Shown here one piece after another: positions 36,001-43,402 of a stretch of 64,000 nt of DNA. Position 1 is the first letter of the stretch, and the number at the start of each line of letters is the position of its first letter. The notes beneath the pieces are model-generated. The model was not told the origin of the DNA. It did no database searches and saw only the letters and a program-made list of their open reading frames with translations. The DNA is from Lachnospiraceae bacterium UBA7086 (lineage in GTDB: Bacteria; Bacillota; Clostridia; Lachnospirales; Lachnospiraceae), in the NCBI GenBank assembly GCA_002492525.1, contig DKZA01000008.1:99864-163863 (forward strand), read 5' to 3'. A program made the position numbers and the translations under genes.

Positions 36001-37555
36001 GTGTACACTCTATCGTGTGTGTATGGCATGATGTTGTGTGTTCATGCCTCGTATAATGGGATCCTGTTTTGTTTCCTTCCTCGTCATAATCATTTTCTTT
36101 TCCTGCATTTGGCTTACCATCACAACTGTTATATACATGTGTACAATGTGTAACAGTAGTTTGTGGTGTTTTACAAAACCAGTTACATGCAGGAGAATAA
36201 CTATGGCTATGGTTATAAGTTGGTCCATTACTTTCTTTCCTCCCACTGCCTTGTTCCTCATAATACCTTTGGGGATCACGGCTATTGTAATCAGGAGTAA
36301 GATAAGTATATGTAAACGTTACTTCTTCACCCTCTAAGTCCCATCTATAAAAATCAGGAAGTTTAAAGACACCATCCTCAGGTTCCAATCCGCTTTTTGA
36401 TGGAGTGCTTGTCGCATTAACTGCTCCTGATGCACTGATTGTCAGTGTTCCATCTCCATTGTTTATTACTGTACAGCCAGGTACGCTAAATTCAAAATAA
36501 TCTAACACTCCGTTATGGTCAGAAACAGTCACTGTATAAAGACGCTGTTCTTCATCCCAATAAAGTTTGATAGGTTCACATTCTTCTGGTTTCTTTTTGG
36601 AAAAACTTGGAATCTGTCTCATATTAGTTGTCTTCCATACCACTTGGCGGTACAGCTTCATCGCCTCATACTGACCACCAATGGTTGTTTTGATATATCC
36701 ATCACAACTTCCAGAATAGCTGTTTGAACCGCTAATTCCATATACTCCTGTGGAATCTTGATAAATTAGTCTCAATGAATAACCTGATCCACCTGCTGTT
36801 GTAACAAATCCAAATTCAATTCCCCAATCTAGGGCCTGTTTTGTCTGATATTTTGCCTCTTCACTATACCCTGCAGTATCAGGATCTTCCCAGCAATAAT
36901 AGTTGGTGATTGCTTGTGCATAAACCTGCGGCATACTAAATCCTGCCTCGGCATAGCTTATCTGCTTCATAGTTGTTGGGAACACGTCAACACATCCCTC
37001 ATGCCCTGTCAGTAAGTTTGCTAAAACAACTTCTAAATAAAACTTTCTAACACTGCCTCCTCCATATCTATTTGCATAAGGCGTATCTTCATCATCTTCT
37101 TTATCCTCATCAAAAGCCTCCTGCCAAGCATTTGATGTGGGCGCCCCTGCTGTGCTTGTCTGATCCGCATCAGTATGGTCCCCATTTATGGTCCAACCGC
37201 CCCAACCACGAAATAGCTGCAGCTCAGTACCACCTTCCACGTTATATAATAGATAACGCATACAGCCTGCAATAGTTCCTTCATAATCTCCACGTGAGGC
37301 ACTGCCCTCAATATTTACCATCTGCAATTCAGAAACAGAACTTCTGAATGGATAGCCTCGTTGGATACAATACACGGGCTTACCATTGATATATGCCATC
37401 ATTCCTCTATGGTCATCAAACCCAATAACACTAAGCGATATTCCTTCCGCTTTTGCCGCCATTGGTCTCATCATAAAGCACGATACCATCAATGTAAGCA
37501 TCATAATTATTATGTATATAAATTTTCTTTTACTCATATCTTCTTTCATAATCAT
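33035..37555 (-). CDS. Large secreted protein with thioester-domain-like head
   Basis: 1506 residues with a signal peptide (FIYIIIMMLTLMVSCFMMRPMAAKAEG). Next to it, Cys63 in PVYCIQRG and a later TKQALDWGIEFG recall the Cys-Gln pair of thioester adhesion domains in Gram-positive surface proteins. Residues ~450-560 are rich in Cys and His (CNWFC, CTHVYNSC, CHTHTIECTHEYDC, EWCCGKEH). The long remainder is beta-rich without repeats I can name. No LPxTG or membrane anchor is present; it ends TTGADDSIVHIVQ. Start could be 37555 or ATG 37537 (MSKRKF). Probably an adhesin or exported structural protein. Confidence 0.75.
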   Translation of the reverse strand: MIMKEDMSKRKFIYIIIMMLTLMVSCFMMRPMAAKAEGISLSVIGFDDHRGMMAYINGKPVYCIQRGYPFRSSVSELQMVNIEGSASRGDYEGTIAGCMRYLLYNVEGGTELQLFRGWGGWTINGDHTDADQTSTAGAPTSNAWQEAFDEDKEDDEDTPYANRYGGGSVRKFYLEVVLANLLTGHEGCVDVFPTTMKQISYAEAGFSMPQVYAQAITNYYCWEDPDTAGYSEEAKYQTKQALDWGIEFGFVTTAGGSGYSLRLIYQDSTGVYGISGSNSYSGSCDGYIKTTIGGQYEAMKLYRQVVWKTTNMRQIPSFSKKKPEECEPIKLYWDEEQRLYTVTVSDHNGVLDYFEFSVPGCTVINNGDGTLTISASGAVNATSTPSKSGLEPEDGVFKLPDFYRWDLEGEEVTFTYTYLTPDYNSRDPQRYYEEQGSGRKESNGPTYNHSHSYSPACNWFCKTPQTTVTHCTHVYNSCDGKPNAGKENDYDEEGNKTGSHYTRHEHTTSCHTHTIECTHEYDCPYWIKSRGMGYAETYVNDQPISACEVEWCCGKEHYNTGTQDITGTYIDWQDTSGVYARGRKLIDPEICYIKVETVPHDFPAETDTEILLIADHDEWNNLTYTAPNGKVIKHADHLRVGEKYHLKYIYSYKGASKGFRIEFSLENKPYYQYNYLARMQAPENTTSIYELRTGLSEDRFSKSSINVPHAKLVQDLTDITIRGLYTTPETAYTLNGAYTWDSGSNWNDQVYLDALVTDQFDDNYDNKDAGSISTNVSSPLLTDFTVSKPAHNDMLVVWEFDTEPEVFSSALVYGTAFINVGENDNFTKNYFDEAYNYAKDKMTATQYTNWFYSFEEHNNVGGVGYFSSEYTGPGGPQSDNPIPAHTVYTQNNEYRTFAVKNKVWQSDVDIKVSNFVQNTGAGITEHIYQERGRDNHDLNYNLYYTVDVVNPKATIYENKQRVHDGQTEDDVKTTPYDTTSDVNEFDVNTMISWGSTGASQTGASYGNTIIVDHIKTGRTYIQREIPTVLATMTALPKETMSMKIYPNHDRLIYEDHYTGATVSGSDIGRTVSVSAKDGYYPPNEQMAVSDIYPAMNPIQMDMRPQNINNSNNVPDQYDQGDNVLHHMNPKTSFSIKLSNGETKTIVDSHTKTYTQYDFEYNPSNMNNRVTFPSRRKSIMFFKYSKTDYSYNGRAVLAAVGQFKNAEKTQTESYYISQVLFKSNYTSKYKRELEAQGAEYIEDKDAYGNLTDAWIDMVNDNEFAIVSAGQGFEIRVTVKYENSLLTQYLARYFGEDDAQNDIIGTSNRVQQRYNDVPANSRQYANISALTGKDDRNVPYYRNTERAYISSYSILDRLAVNLVTGANVFNDLYVFMSDNPDTVYSYSGIYGMPVVFERDIKYSADFSVTTVTYTMCISHENGVSSNLQNMRFYTNQLAPDKRSPGIVEGTYDVASQGEHSITLWTPVVAATPFDYPNTIQDRYIGDAIELGYTIRTTGADDSIVHIVQ

Positions 37556-37627
37556 TAAAAAACTACTTCGCTATATAGCTTTTCTCTTTCGTCTCCTCCT
37601 TTCATCGTTTTTGAAATTATCTTTTTT

Positions 37628-37637
37628 ATTATAGATA
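37628..37637 (-). promoter_or_regulatory. -10-like TATCTATAAT of the 1506-residue gene
   Basis: The exact 10-mer TATCTATAAT lies 73-82 bases before the start. The same 10-mer occurs 61-71 bases before the two lipoprotein genes (38709-38718 and 39649-39658). None has a clear TTGACA box at -35. Confidence 0.5.
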
Positions 37638-37680
37638 AATGAATGTTTTGTTATTATGAATTTGGGAATTAAAATACAAT

Positions 37681-37713
37681 AAAAAGACCTCAGATTTCTC
37701 CAAGGTCTTTTAT
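37681..37713 (-). terminator. Intrinsic terminator after lipoprotein 1
   Basis: Minus strand AAAGACCT-TGGAGAAATCTG-AGGTCTTT followed by TTATT, eight bases past the stop of the 308-residue lipoprotein. Confidence 0.8.
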
Positions 37714-37720
37714 TTCCATC

Positions 37721-38647
37721 TTAGTTATGCCATGCTGTAATATAAACTGCACTTTCATCTGAACTTGTTACTTCCAGATAATATTCAGTCCAAGGATTAC
37801 CCGCACTATCACCCATTGCAAAAGATTCCAAATCAGTAGAAGCACACCATTCAGGCTGCCCTTTTTCAAGATAAATCCACCCTGTACCCCAACTTGTTAC
37901 CCCTTTTAAAGCAGGGTTCCATGCAATTCCCCCTGTCTCCATAGCAGAGCGGTAAACAGCTATCGCTTCTTCGGGAGTGTACTTATTACTTTGCGCAGGA
38001 GCAGGTACATCCGCAGCAACATCCTGCTTCGGTGTTTCAGATACAGGCGATCCAGTATCACTTGCAACAGATTGAGATACTTCATTGGCCTGAACATCTA
38101 TATCCGCAGATTCAATCTCCTTAGCTGTTTCCTGTTGACTGTTTAAATAATCTTTCTTTGAGCCTGAAAAGCCAACTGCTCTCACATCATCAATCTTTGC
38201 ATATCTGTCATTGCCATCAACATTGATGAGATACCAATCTTCATTTTCACCAATGACATTGATTTCAACATCTGGTTTTGTATAACCAATGCATTTCCCA
38301 TTATCAATATATAGATCCACGCTTTCTTTAAGATAGTAAAAAACTATATCCGATGGATTAAAACTTTCATAATGGATTGCGATCTCACCGTCTTTATCAA
38401 TATCTCTGTCCTCAAAGACATATTCATACTCTTTTAAGTTCAAAGCATCTTTGTTGCTATCAATCTCTCCTTCAGATACCTCCTCGTCCTTCTTAAATTC
38501 CTCTGTTTCTGCGCTTTCAGGACTCTCAGAAATAGCAGCCTCAGCTTTCACAGCAGGTTCTGCATTGCTTGTAGCTTTGGAAGTATCTTTGCCACATCCT
38601 GCCAATACTATAGCCATAATAATCATAACTATCAATAAGTTCTTCTT
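37721..38647 (-). CDS. Lipoprotein of unknown function
   Basis: A 308-residue protein with lipobox LAGC (KKNLLIVMIIMAIVLAGCGK). An acidic linker (~25-65) precedes a ~110-residue domain with DIDKDGEIAIHYESFN, then an SH3-like stretch (DLYIDNGKCIGYTKPD, DWYLINVDGNDRYAKI). A Pro/Ala linker (~205-225) leads to a C-terminal domain ending AVYITAWHN. The start at 38647 follows AAAGGAGAATC; the frame extends 14 codons further without a ribosome binding site. Own promoter and terminator. Confidence 0.75.
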   Translation of the reverse strand, partial: KKNLLIVMIIMAIVLAGCGKDTSKATSNAEPAVKAEAAISESPESAETEEFKKDEEVSEGEIDSNKDALNLKEYEYVFEDRDIDKDGEIAIHYESFNPSDIVFYYLKESVDLYIDNGKCIGYTKPDVEINVIGENEDWYLINVDGNDRYAKIDDVRAVGFSGSKKDYLNSQQETAKEIESADIDVQANEVSQSVASDTGSPVSETPKQDVAADVPAPAQSNKYTPEEAIAVYRSAMETGGIAWNPALKGVTSWGTGWIYLEKGQPEWCASTDLESFAMGDSAGNPWTEYYLEVTSSDESAVYITAWHN

Positions 38648-38708
38648 CATAATGATTCTCCTTTCAAAAATATTCTGTTCAAAAAACAACCTCCACTAAG
38701 ATTTCTAT

Positions 38709-38718
38709 ATTATAGATA
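38709..38718 (-). promoter_or_regulatory. -10-like TATCTATAAT of lipoprotein 1
   Basis: Identical to the 10-mers before the 1506-residue and lipoprotein 2 genes, 62-71 bases upstream of the ATG. Confidence 0.5.
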
Positions 38719-38741
38719 GCCCTTCACAAAATATGAAAAAT

Positions 38742-38771
38742 GAATAAGAACAACCTAAAAATAGGCTGTTC
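38742..38771 (-). terminator. Intrinsic terminator after lipoprotein 2
   Basis: Minus strand GAACAGCCTA-TTTT-TAGGTTGTTC followed by TTATTC. Confidence 0.7.
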
Positions 38772-38787
38772 CATTCTTTATTAAATT

Positions 38788-39591
38788 TTAAAATCGAGGA
38801 TCCCTATAGTAGAGCCTGCAGATTGCGAACTCTCCATCTTCTTCACATTCAATGTAGTAGGTCTTATAATCACCAACCTGAAATGTATCGTCCTCATGAA
38901 ACGCTTTAACGATTCTGAGACCAAAATCTCCTGGAATATCTTCCCTGGGTATTCTGCATTCATATACTTCCATATCAGAAGCTGGAGCATCCAAAAACGT
39001 AGGCGGCTCATATGTGACATTCATCATATCATCAATGATTGCAGCCTTAACCTCTTCTGCAGAAAGCATTGGAATCTCTTCTTTAGGGAGGTCATCATCA
39101 AGCACACATAAATAGTCATAATCTGTGCCACTGACAGGATTTTCAAAACGATACCATCTGGTATTAATGCCATGTTCTGTTAAGATGACCGCCGCACCAC
39201 TTTTAACATGTCCAACCTTAAAACCTTCTCCAGAATAAACAGGGATATCATTAACAGCCGTAACTGCCTTCTCTTCCATAGATTCATATTCCACATCACT
39301 CAACAGATAATCTGGATATTTTCCTATCTCATCGTAGAAAAGAATATCTCCATCAATCTCTGCATCCGCTTCCTCATCATCAAAGATCACTTCCTCTGTC
39401 TTCGTGATCTCGTCCTCTGTCTCAATGGTTACTTCTTCGGAATCCTCTTCATCTGTAACGATGATAGGTTCTTCCTCCATAACTACTTCCTGATCTGTTG
39501 CCTTTGCATTGGTGCCGCATCCAGTTAAGGTTGCAGCAATCATAGAAGCTGTCAACGTTACTGCCATAATACCTAAAATTTTCTTTCTCAT
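38788..39591 (-). CDS. Lipoprotein of unknown function, SH3-like
   Basis: A 267-residue protein with lipobox LTGC (Cys ~25), a very acidic linker (EEDSEEVTIETEDEITKTEE), and a domain with DIPVYSGEGFKVGHVKSGA, IlTEHGINTRWYRFE that reads like a bacterial SH3-type domain. It ends LYYRDPRF. Similar layout to the neighbouring lipoprotein (lipobox, acidic linker, SH3-like part) without close sequence identity. Own promoter motif and terminator. Confidence 0.72.
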   Translation of the reverse strand: MRKKILGIMAVTLTASMIAATLTGCGTNAKATDQEVVMEEEPIIVTDEEDSEEVTIETEDEITKTEEVIFDDEEADAEIDGDILFYDEIGKYPDYLLSDVEYESMEEKAVTAVNDIPVYSGEGFKVGHVKSGAAVILTEHGINTRWYRFENPVSGTDYDYLCVLDDDLPKEEIPMLSAEEVKAAIIDDMMNVTYEPPTFLDAPASDMEVYECRIPREDIPGDFGLRIVKAFHEDDTFQVGDYKTYYIECEEDGEFAICRLYYRDPRF

Positions 39592-40231
39592 AATACATTT
39601 CTCCTTCCAAATTTAAATTTTCTACCCTTTTTATAGGTAAGTCGTTTCATTATAGATAGGACTCTGAAAAACATAATTAAAACTTATATGTGCAATTTTT
39701 AGCTATGTTCAATATTTTGCCCTTAGTAAATTATAGCGTATATGAAAGTAGCAGTCAACGTCATGTAAAATCAGACGGTTTTCCGCTTGATAGCAGGTAC
39801 TTATTATACTTTTAATAATAAGGGGTGTCACAGATTGTCAAACTTTCTTACCACTAAAGTATTCACTGTGTATTTAAGATAAAATACTATATATTTTGTA
39901 GGAAACCCTGAAAGAAAAGAAATATAAGCTATGTTCCATGACGAAAGAGATGCTCTTCTTTGACAAATAGACTGCTTTCAAATCCACAGGTAGCTCACCC
40001 TGCATAAACCTTCTTATCTTAACTAGCTTTCGCATATTTTCAATGTAAAACCCAACTTTTTAATTTCGTTTCCCAAAAGCACGATTTCCTCCTCTTTGGC
40101 ACTGATTTCCACAAAAAAATTGTTATGCTAAAATAAAAAACTTAATTTGAAGGAGGAAAACCTTGTCCTTAGTTATAATATTTCATCTTTTTTATATAGT
40201 AAGGTATATCCTAACGGAAGGAGGTGTTCCT
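39592..40231. other. Intergenic stretch with no convincing gene
   Basis: About 640 AT-rich bases. It contains the lipoprotein 2 promoter motif (TATCTATAAT, 39649-39658). I see no ORF with a ribosome binding site until 40232 and no RNA fold that stands out. Confidence 0.5.
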
Positions 40232-40366
40232 GTGAAACTTTTTCTTTTTTATCTCTTCATCTTCGATGTAATGTTCATGTTGAACATTCCACCTGAAGCT
40301 CTGATGAGTGATGATGCTTTAGCGGATTATCTTGAAGATCTTTGTAAAAAGATTTTCAAGCGCTAA
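40232..40366 (+). CDS. 44-residue membrane peptide
   Basis: GTG start with GGAAGGAGG seven bases upstream; the product begins MKLFLFYLFIFDVMFMLN (hydrophobic) and ends with a charged tail (DDALADYLEDLCKKIFKR). One of few plus-strand genes in the element. A hairpin (AGAGAGAGT..ACTCTCTCT) follows at 40372-40400. Function unknown. Confidence 0.55.
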   Translation: MKLFLFYLFIFDVMFMLNIPPEALMSDDALADYLEDLCKKIFKR

Positions 40367-40663
40367 AGCAAAGAGAGAGTGGTTTAACAACTCTCTCTCT
40401 AAAAGGGAAAAAATGACATAGGAACACATTACCATAAAAAGGTTCTTCTATATGGAAGATATTGGGGAAGCAACGGACTGTCCCCTGAACAGATGGTACT
40501 GTTCAAAGGCTCATTAGCAACTTGTTTTGCTTTTGGGCCTTATTTTTATCTATAAACCTCTTAGTATACTTCCAAGCCAACCAGCAAAAACAACATAAAA
40601 ACAGGCTGTTGCACAAAATAGTGTAGCAGCTATTTATTGCTTCCGATCCAACTTTAATATCCT

Positions 40664-40876
40664 CTAAAACATAAAGCTGATCAGCTTTAGCACAAAATTC
40701 CACAACTGTTTCAGCACAAAGAAAAACCCCAGCAGGATGCAGAATGCACCTTTTGCCACATAATTTAAGGGTTCCTTCCTGTTGATCCACTCCCAATTCC
40801 AACCGCTTACAATCCCCCAGCCTTTATAAGCACCCCAAAGCCAGAGCAATATACAGATAATCGTTACAAAATCCAT
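40664..40876 (-). CDS. 70-residue membrane protein
   Basis: Starts MDFVTIICILLWLWGAYKGW with AAGGAGGAGATAGGAA before the ATG; a second hydrophobic segment is near the C-terminus. Not recognised. A longer ORF in another frame overlaps it (40503-40802) but lacks a ribosome binding site. The 40367-40663 stretch otherwise shows only short hairpins (TGAACAG..CTGTTCA at ~40490). Confidence 0.6.
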   Translation of the reverse strand: MDFVTIICILLWLWGAYKGWGIVSGWNWEWINRKEPLNYVAKGAFCILLGFFFVLKQLWNFVLKLISFMF

Positions 40877-40921
40877 TTCCTATCTCCTCCTTCATTTGTA
40901 TTTATATAAAACAGGCACTGC

Positions 40922-41707
40922 CTATTCTATGAGCCTTAAAAAATCTTCTCTCGTTGTTGTACCAAACTCCCTGTTTCCTATGCTGATATGATCCAAGATA
41001 TTCTCATAACTCTTCTTCCAGTTCCTGATCATCCTGTAATTGCCTTCACAGTCAAAAATATAGGGAACGTTTTCATAGATATATAGAGTAACATCAAATA
41101 AATGCGATGCATACTTCATGCATTCCGCAAGCATCTTCAAAAGCTGTTCACACTGCTCCAATTCCCCACAGTCACATATTTTTCTAACACCTTCTTCATA
41201 TTGTATAAGTTCCGCACCCTCCTGCTCTCCCATGAAAACAACTCCCGTCACCAGAAGATCAGTCTCACATATGTTATACGCTATGGTTTTGCACAGTTCT
41301 TCTGACTTTACAACTACATTATCAAAATAGCTTACCGCCTCACTCAAATTCACATAAGAGGGCAGAATGCTGCTCGGCGCAGAAGATACCATCTGAATCC
41401 CTGTTGTCATGCACACCACTGTCCATTGGTACAGTTCATACAGGTTGCGCATATTTCCTGTAAAGCCATAGAAATTTTCCCTGATGAACCCTTCCGATTT
41501 CTCTTTAAAGTTTCTATATCTCTCCGCCTGCTCCTCTACTGTAATGAATTTTGCCCTCAGTTGATTCTTCGGAATTGTTGCGTCAAAATGCAGGTCATAG
41601 GCAGGCATCTGGGACATCACCCACGTATCCACTTTCTGTATTTCCTGTTCAATCCCTCCTGCCCCTGAAGCAGTCCCCTTTTTCCAAAATAAATCCCTAA
41701 AACCCAT
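40922..41707 (-). CDS. Protein of unknown function coupled to the NERD gene
   Basis: A 261-residue soluble protein beginning MGFRDLFWKKGT. It is one base from the stop of the NERD-domain gene, so both are on one transcript. No catalytic motif seen; a CDCGELEQCEQ stretch at ~180 could bind metal. Possibly a partner of the NERD protein. Confidence 0.7.
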   Translation of the reverse strand: MGFRDLFWKKGTASGAGGIEQEIQKVDTWVMSQMPAYDLHFDATIPKNQLRAKFITVEEQAERYRNFKEKSEGFIRENFYGFTGNMRNLYELYQWTVVCMTTGIQMVSSAPSSILPSYVNLSEAVSYFDNVVVKSEELCKTIAYNICETDLLVTGVVFMGEQEGAELIQYEEGVRKICDCGELEQCEQLLKMLAECMKYASHLFDVTLYIYENVPYIFDCEGNYRMIRNWKKSYENILDHISIGNREFGTTTREDFLRLIE

Positions 41708-41708
41708 C

Positions 41709-42956
41709 TTATCTGTCCCCTGCCATTATTCCCTTAAACATCTCCATGATCTTCTTCCCCACATGGATGCCACCTGCTATCCCCACAATTGCAAGACACA
41801 TTCCTAAGAGCAGTACCATAAAGCTGTCAAGATTATGGAAAACAAATGCACCTCCTATAAGCACAGCAGCAATTACCCCAATCAGTCCAAAGGTGAGCCC
41901 ATCCCGCATCCTGTAATAGAGTACTTTCCCCTCCTGATTGAAACAGACTGAAGGAAACACTTCTTTCACGATTGCTTTGATATGGTTGATCTGCTCCCGA
42001 TAGGAGATCACGGCAAAAGCATTCGCGCCTATATCCTCTTTCTCCAGAAACTTCTTTATCCGCAGCCGTTCTTCATCTGACAGATTTTCATTACTTTGCA
42101 GACTGTCCAAATAAGCCACAAGATCACTTGTATTCCTCACCGCCAGTCTGCTGTGCTTTTCTAATTTAACCTGATCATTTCCTATTACGATCAATGGAAA
42201 AATAGGGATATCCCTTCCAAGCAATTTCCTGAGCGTCAACAGTGTTGCCCTCGCATGCCTGCTGTTCTGATAGGCAGGGTTTTTCACCTGTTTCGTCCTT
42301 CTTTTTCCGTACAAGTCCCACTTATCTTCATCCGTTATCACAAGCCTCTGTCCTGCACCGCCATAGTTCTTGACTTCCAGTACTGCCACCCCATAAGGCA
42401 GGATGACAAATGTATCGATCTCATTGGTATTGCCGCCTTCATCTGCCACATCAAGCACAACATTATGTACTGTAAACTCTGCATATCTGCTTTCTTCTAA
42501 GATCCTTGCAACGTTTTCCTCCCCAATATCCCCCTTAGCCGCTATACCAATTTCTTTCTCCATATATGCCTTATATTCCATCAGACTGTTATAAAAATAG
42601 CCTAACCAGTCTTCCACAGGCCTTCCTTCTGGTCCTTCCATCATCGGCTTCCCTTCAATAGACCCTGCATCCCTGTAGCGGAATACCTCATCATGGTAGA
42701 CCATCCATTTCTCATGCTTCGTTTCTAATGGGAGCATCATTTCTTTTAAGAGCCCCATCGTTTCCTCCAAAAGGGCAAGCTCCTGTCTGATGGAATTTAC
42801 CCTGCTCTCATTAACAAGCCTGATACTGATCCCATCTGGTTCATGTTCAAACCTATACACCATTTCATTCCAGTCTGTCTTTATGAATGTGTCAGGATCG
42901 TACTTTTTCCCATGTGCGTATCTGCATACGAGCTTTCTCATTAACTCCCTATCCAT
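41709..42956 (-). CDS. NERD-domain protein with C-terminal membrane helices
   Basis: A 415-residue protein. Residues ~138-290 form a NERD (nuclease-related) domain: KGDIGEENVARILEE, NTNEIDTFVILPYGVAVLEVKNYGG, with the Asp and E-x-K of a PD-(D/E)xK-like fold. The N-terminal part is helical and acidic; residues ~355-400 have two hydrophobic helices. NERD proteins are suspected nucleases and often occur in mobile elements. Divergent from a small HTH regulator. Confidence 0.82.
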   Translation of the reverse strand: MDRELMRKLVCRYAHGKKYDPDTFIKTDWNEMVYRFEHEPDGISIRLVNESRVNSIRQELALLEETMGLLKEMMLPLETKHEKWMVYHDEVFRYRDAGSIEGKPMMEGPEGRPVEDWLGYFYNSLMEYKAYMEKEIGIAAKGDIGEENVARILEESRYAEFTVHNVVLDVADEGGNTNEIDTFVILPYGVAVLEVKNYGGAGQRLVITDEDKWDLYGKRRTKQVKNPAYQNSRHARATLLTLRKLLGRDIPIFPLIVIGNDQVKLEKHSRLAVRNTSDLVAYLDSLQSNENLSDEERLRIKKFLEKEDIGANAFAVISYREQINHIKAIVKEVFPSVCFNQEGKVLYYRMRDGLTFGLIGVIAAVLIGGAFVFHNLDSFMVLLLGMCLAIVGIAGGIHVGKKIMEMFKGIMAGDR

Positions 42957-42971
42957 AGCCTCTCCTATATG

Positions 42972-43039
42972 TGCAATATATTACTCATACTATCATATCA
43001 ATGTATGGATTTCAAGGAAAACATATGCAATATATTACT
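42972..43039. promoter_or_regulatory. Pair of 14-base direct repeats, candidate operators
   Basis: TGCAATATATTACT at 42972-42985 and again at 43026-43039, 54 bases apart, between the divergent NERD and HTH genes. The spacing is about five helical turns, as expected for cooperative binding by a regulator such as the adjacent HTH protein. Confidence 0.6.
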
Positions 43040-43108
43040 GCTAGTAATCATTTACTTATGTTTAATATTTTGCTTATAAATTAGAATAATAGTATCGGAG
43101 GTATCCAT

Positions 43109-43375
43109 ATGATCAGCTATGATAACTTTTGGGAGACAATGAAAAAAAGAGGCATCACCAAATATTCCCTGATCTACCACTACGGCATCAGCAGCAACAC
43201 CCTCCGCCGTATGTCTCACGGGGAGTCTATCACCACGTCCACGATCAATGACCTGTGCCTGATCCTGCACTGCAAGCCGCAGGACATCCTATCATTTGAG
43301 ATCACCGAAGAAGAAAAGACATTCAATGAACAGAGAGAGATCGAAGTTTCCATGAAAAAGAAAAAAAGAACCTAG
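43109..43375 (+). CDS. Small XRE-family HTH regulator
   Basis: An 88-residue protein with a Cro/C1-type helix-turn-helix (GITKYSLIYHYGISSNTLRRM, then TTSTINDLCLILHCKPQDIL) covering residues ~14-66 and a basic tail. This short form resembles YozG/DUF-type Cro regulators. TCGGAGG lies before the ATG. Likely controls itself and the divergent NERD gene. Confidence 0.88.
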   Translation: MISYDNFWETMKKRGITKYSLIYHYGISSNTLRRMSHGESITTSTINDLCLILHCKPQDILSFEITEEEKTFNEQREIEVSMKKKKRT

Positions 43376-43400
43376 AAGCGAAGTTCTAAGTTCTTTTTTA
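43362..43400. terminator. Bidirectional terminator
   Basis: AGAACCTAGAA and TTCTAAGTTCT arms with A-rich and T-rich flanks, serving the convergent HTH gene and the 819-residue surface-protein gene. Confidence 0.75.
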
Positions 43401-43402
43401 AA

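Noticed and set aside
40503..40802. 99-residue ORF overlapping the 70-residue membrane protein
   Set aside because: No ribosome binding site and it overlaps in another frame a gene with a strong one; its C-terminal half might be a remnant, but this is not supported.
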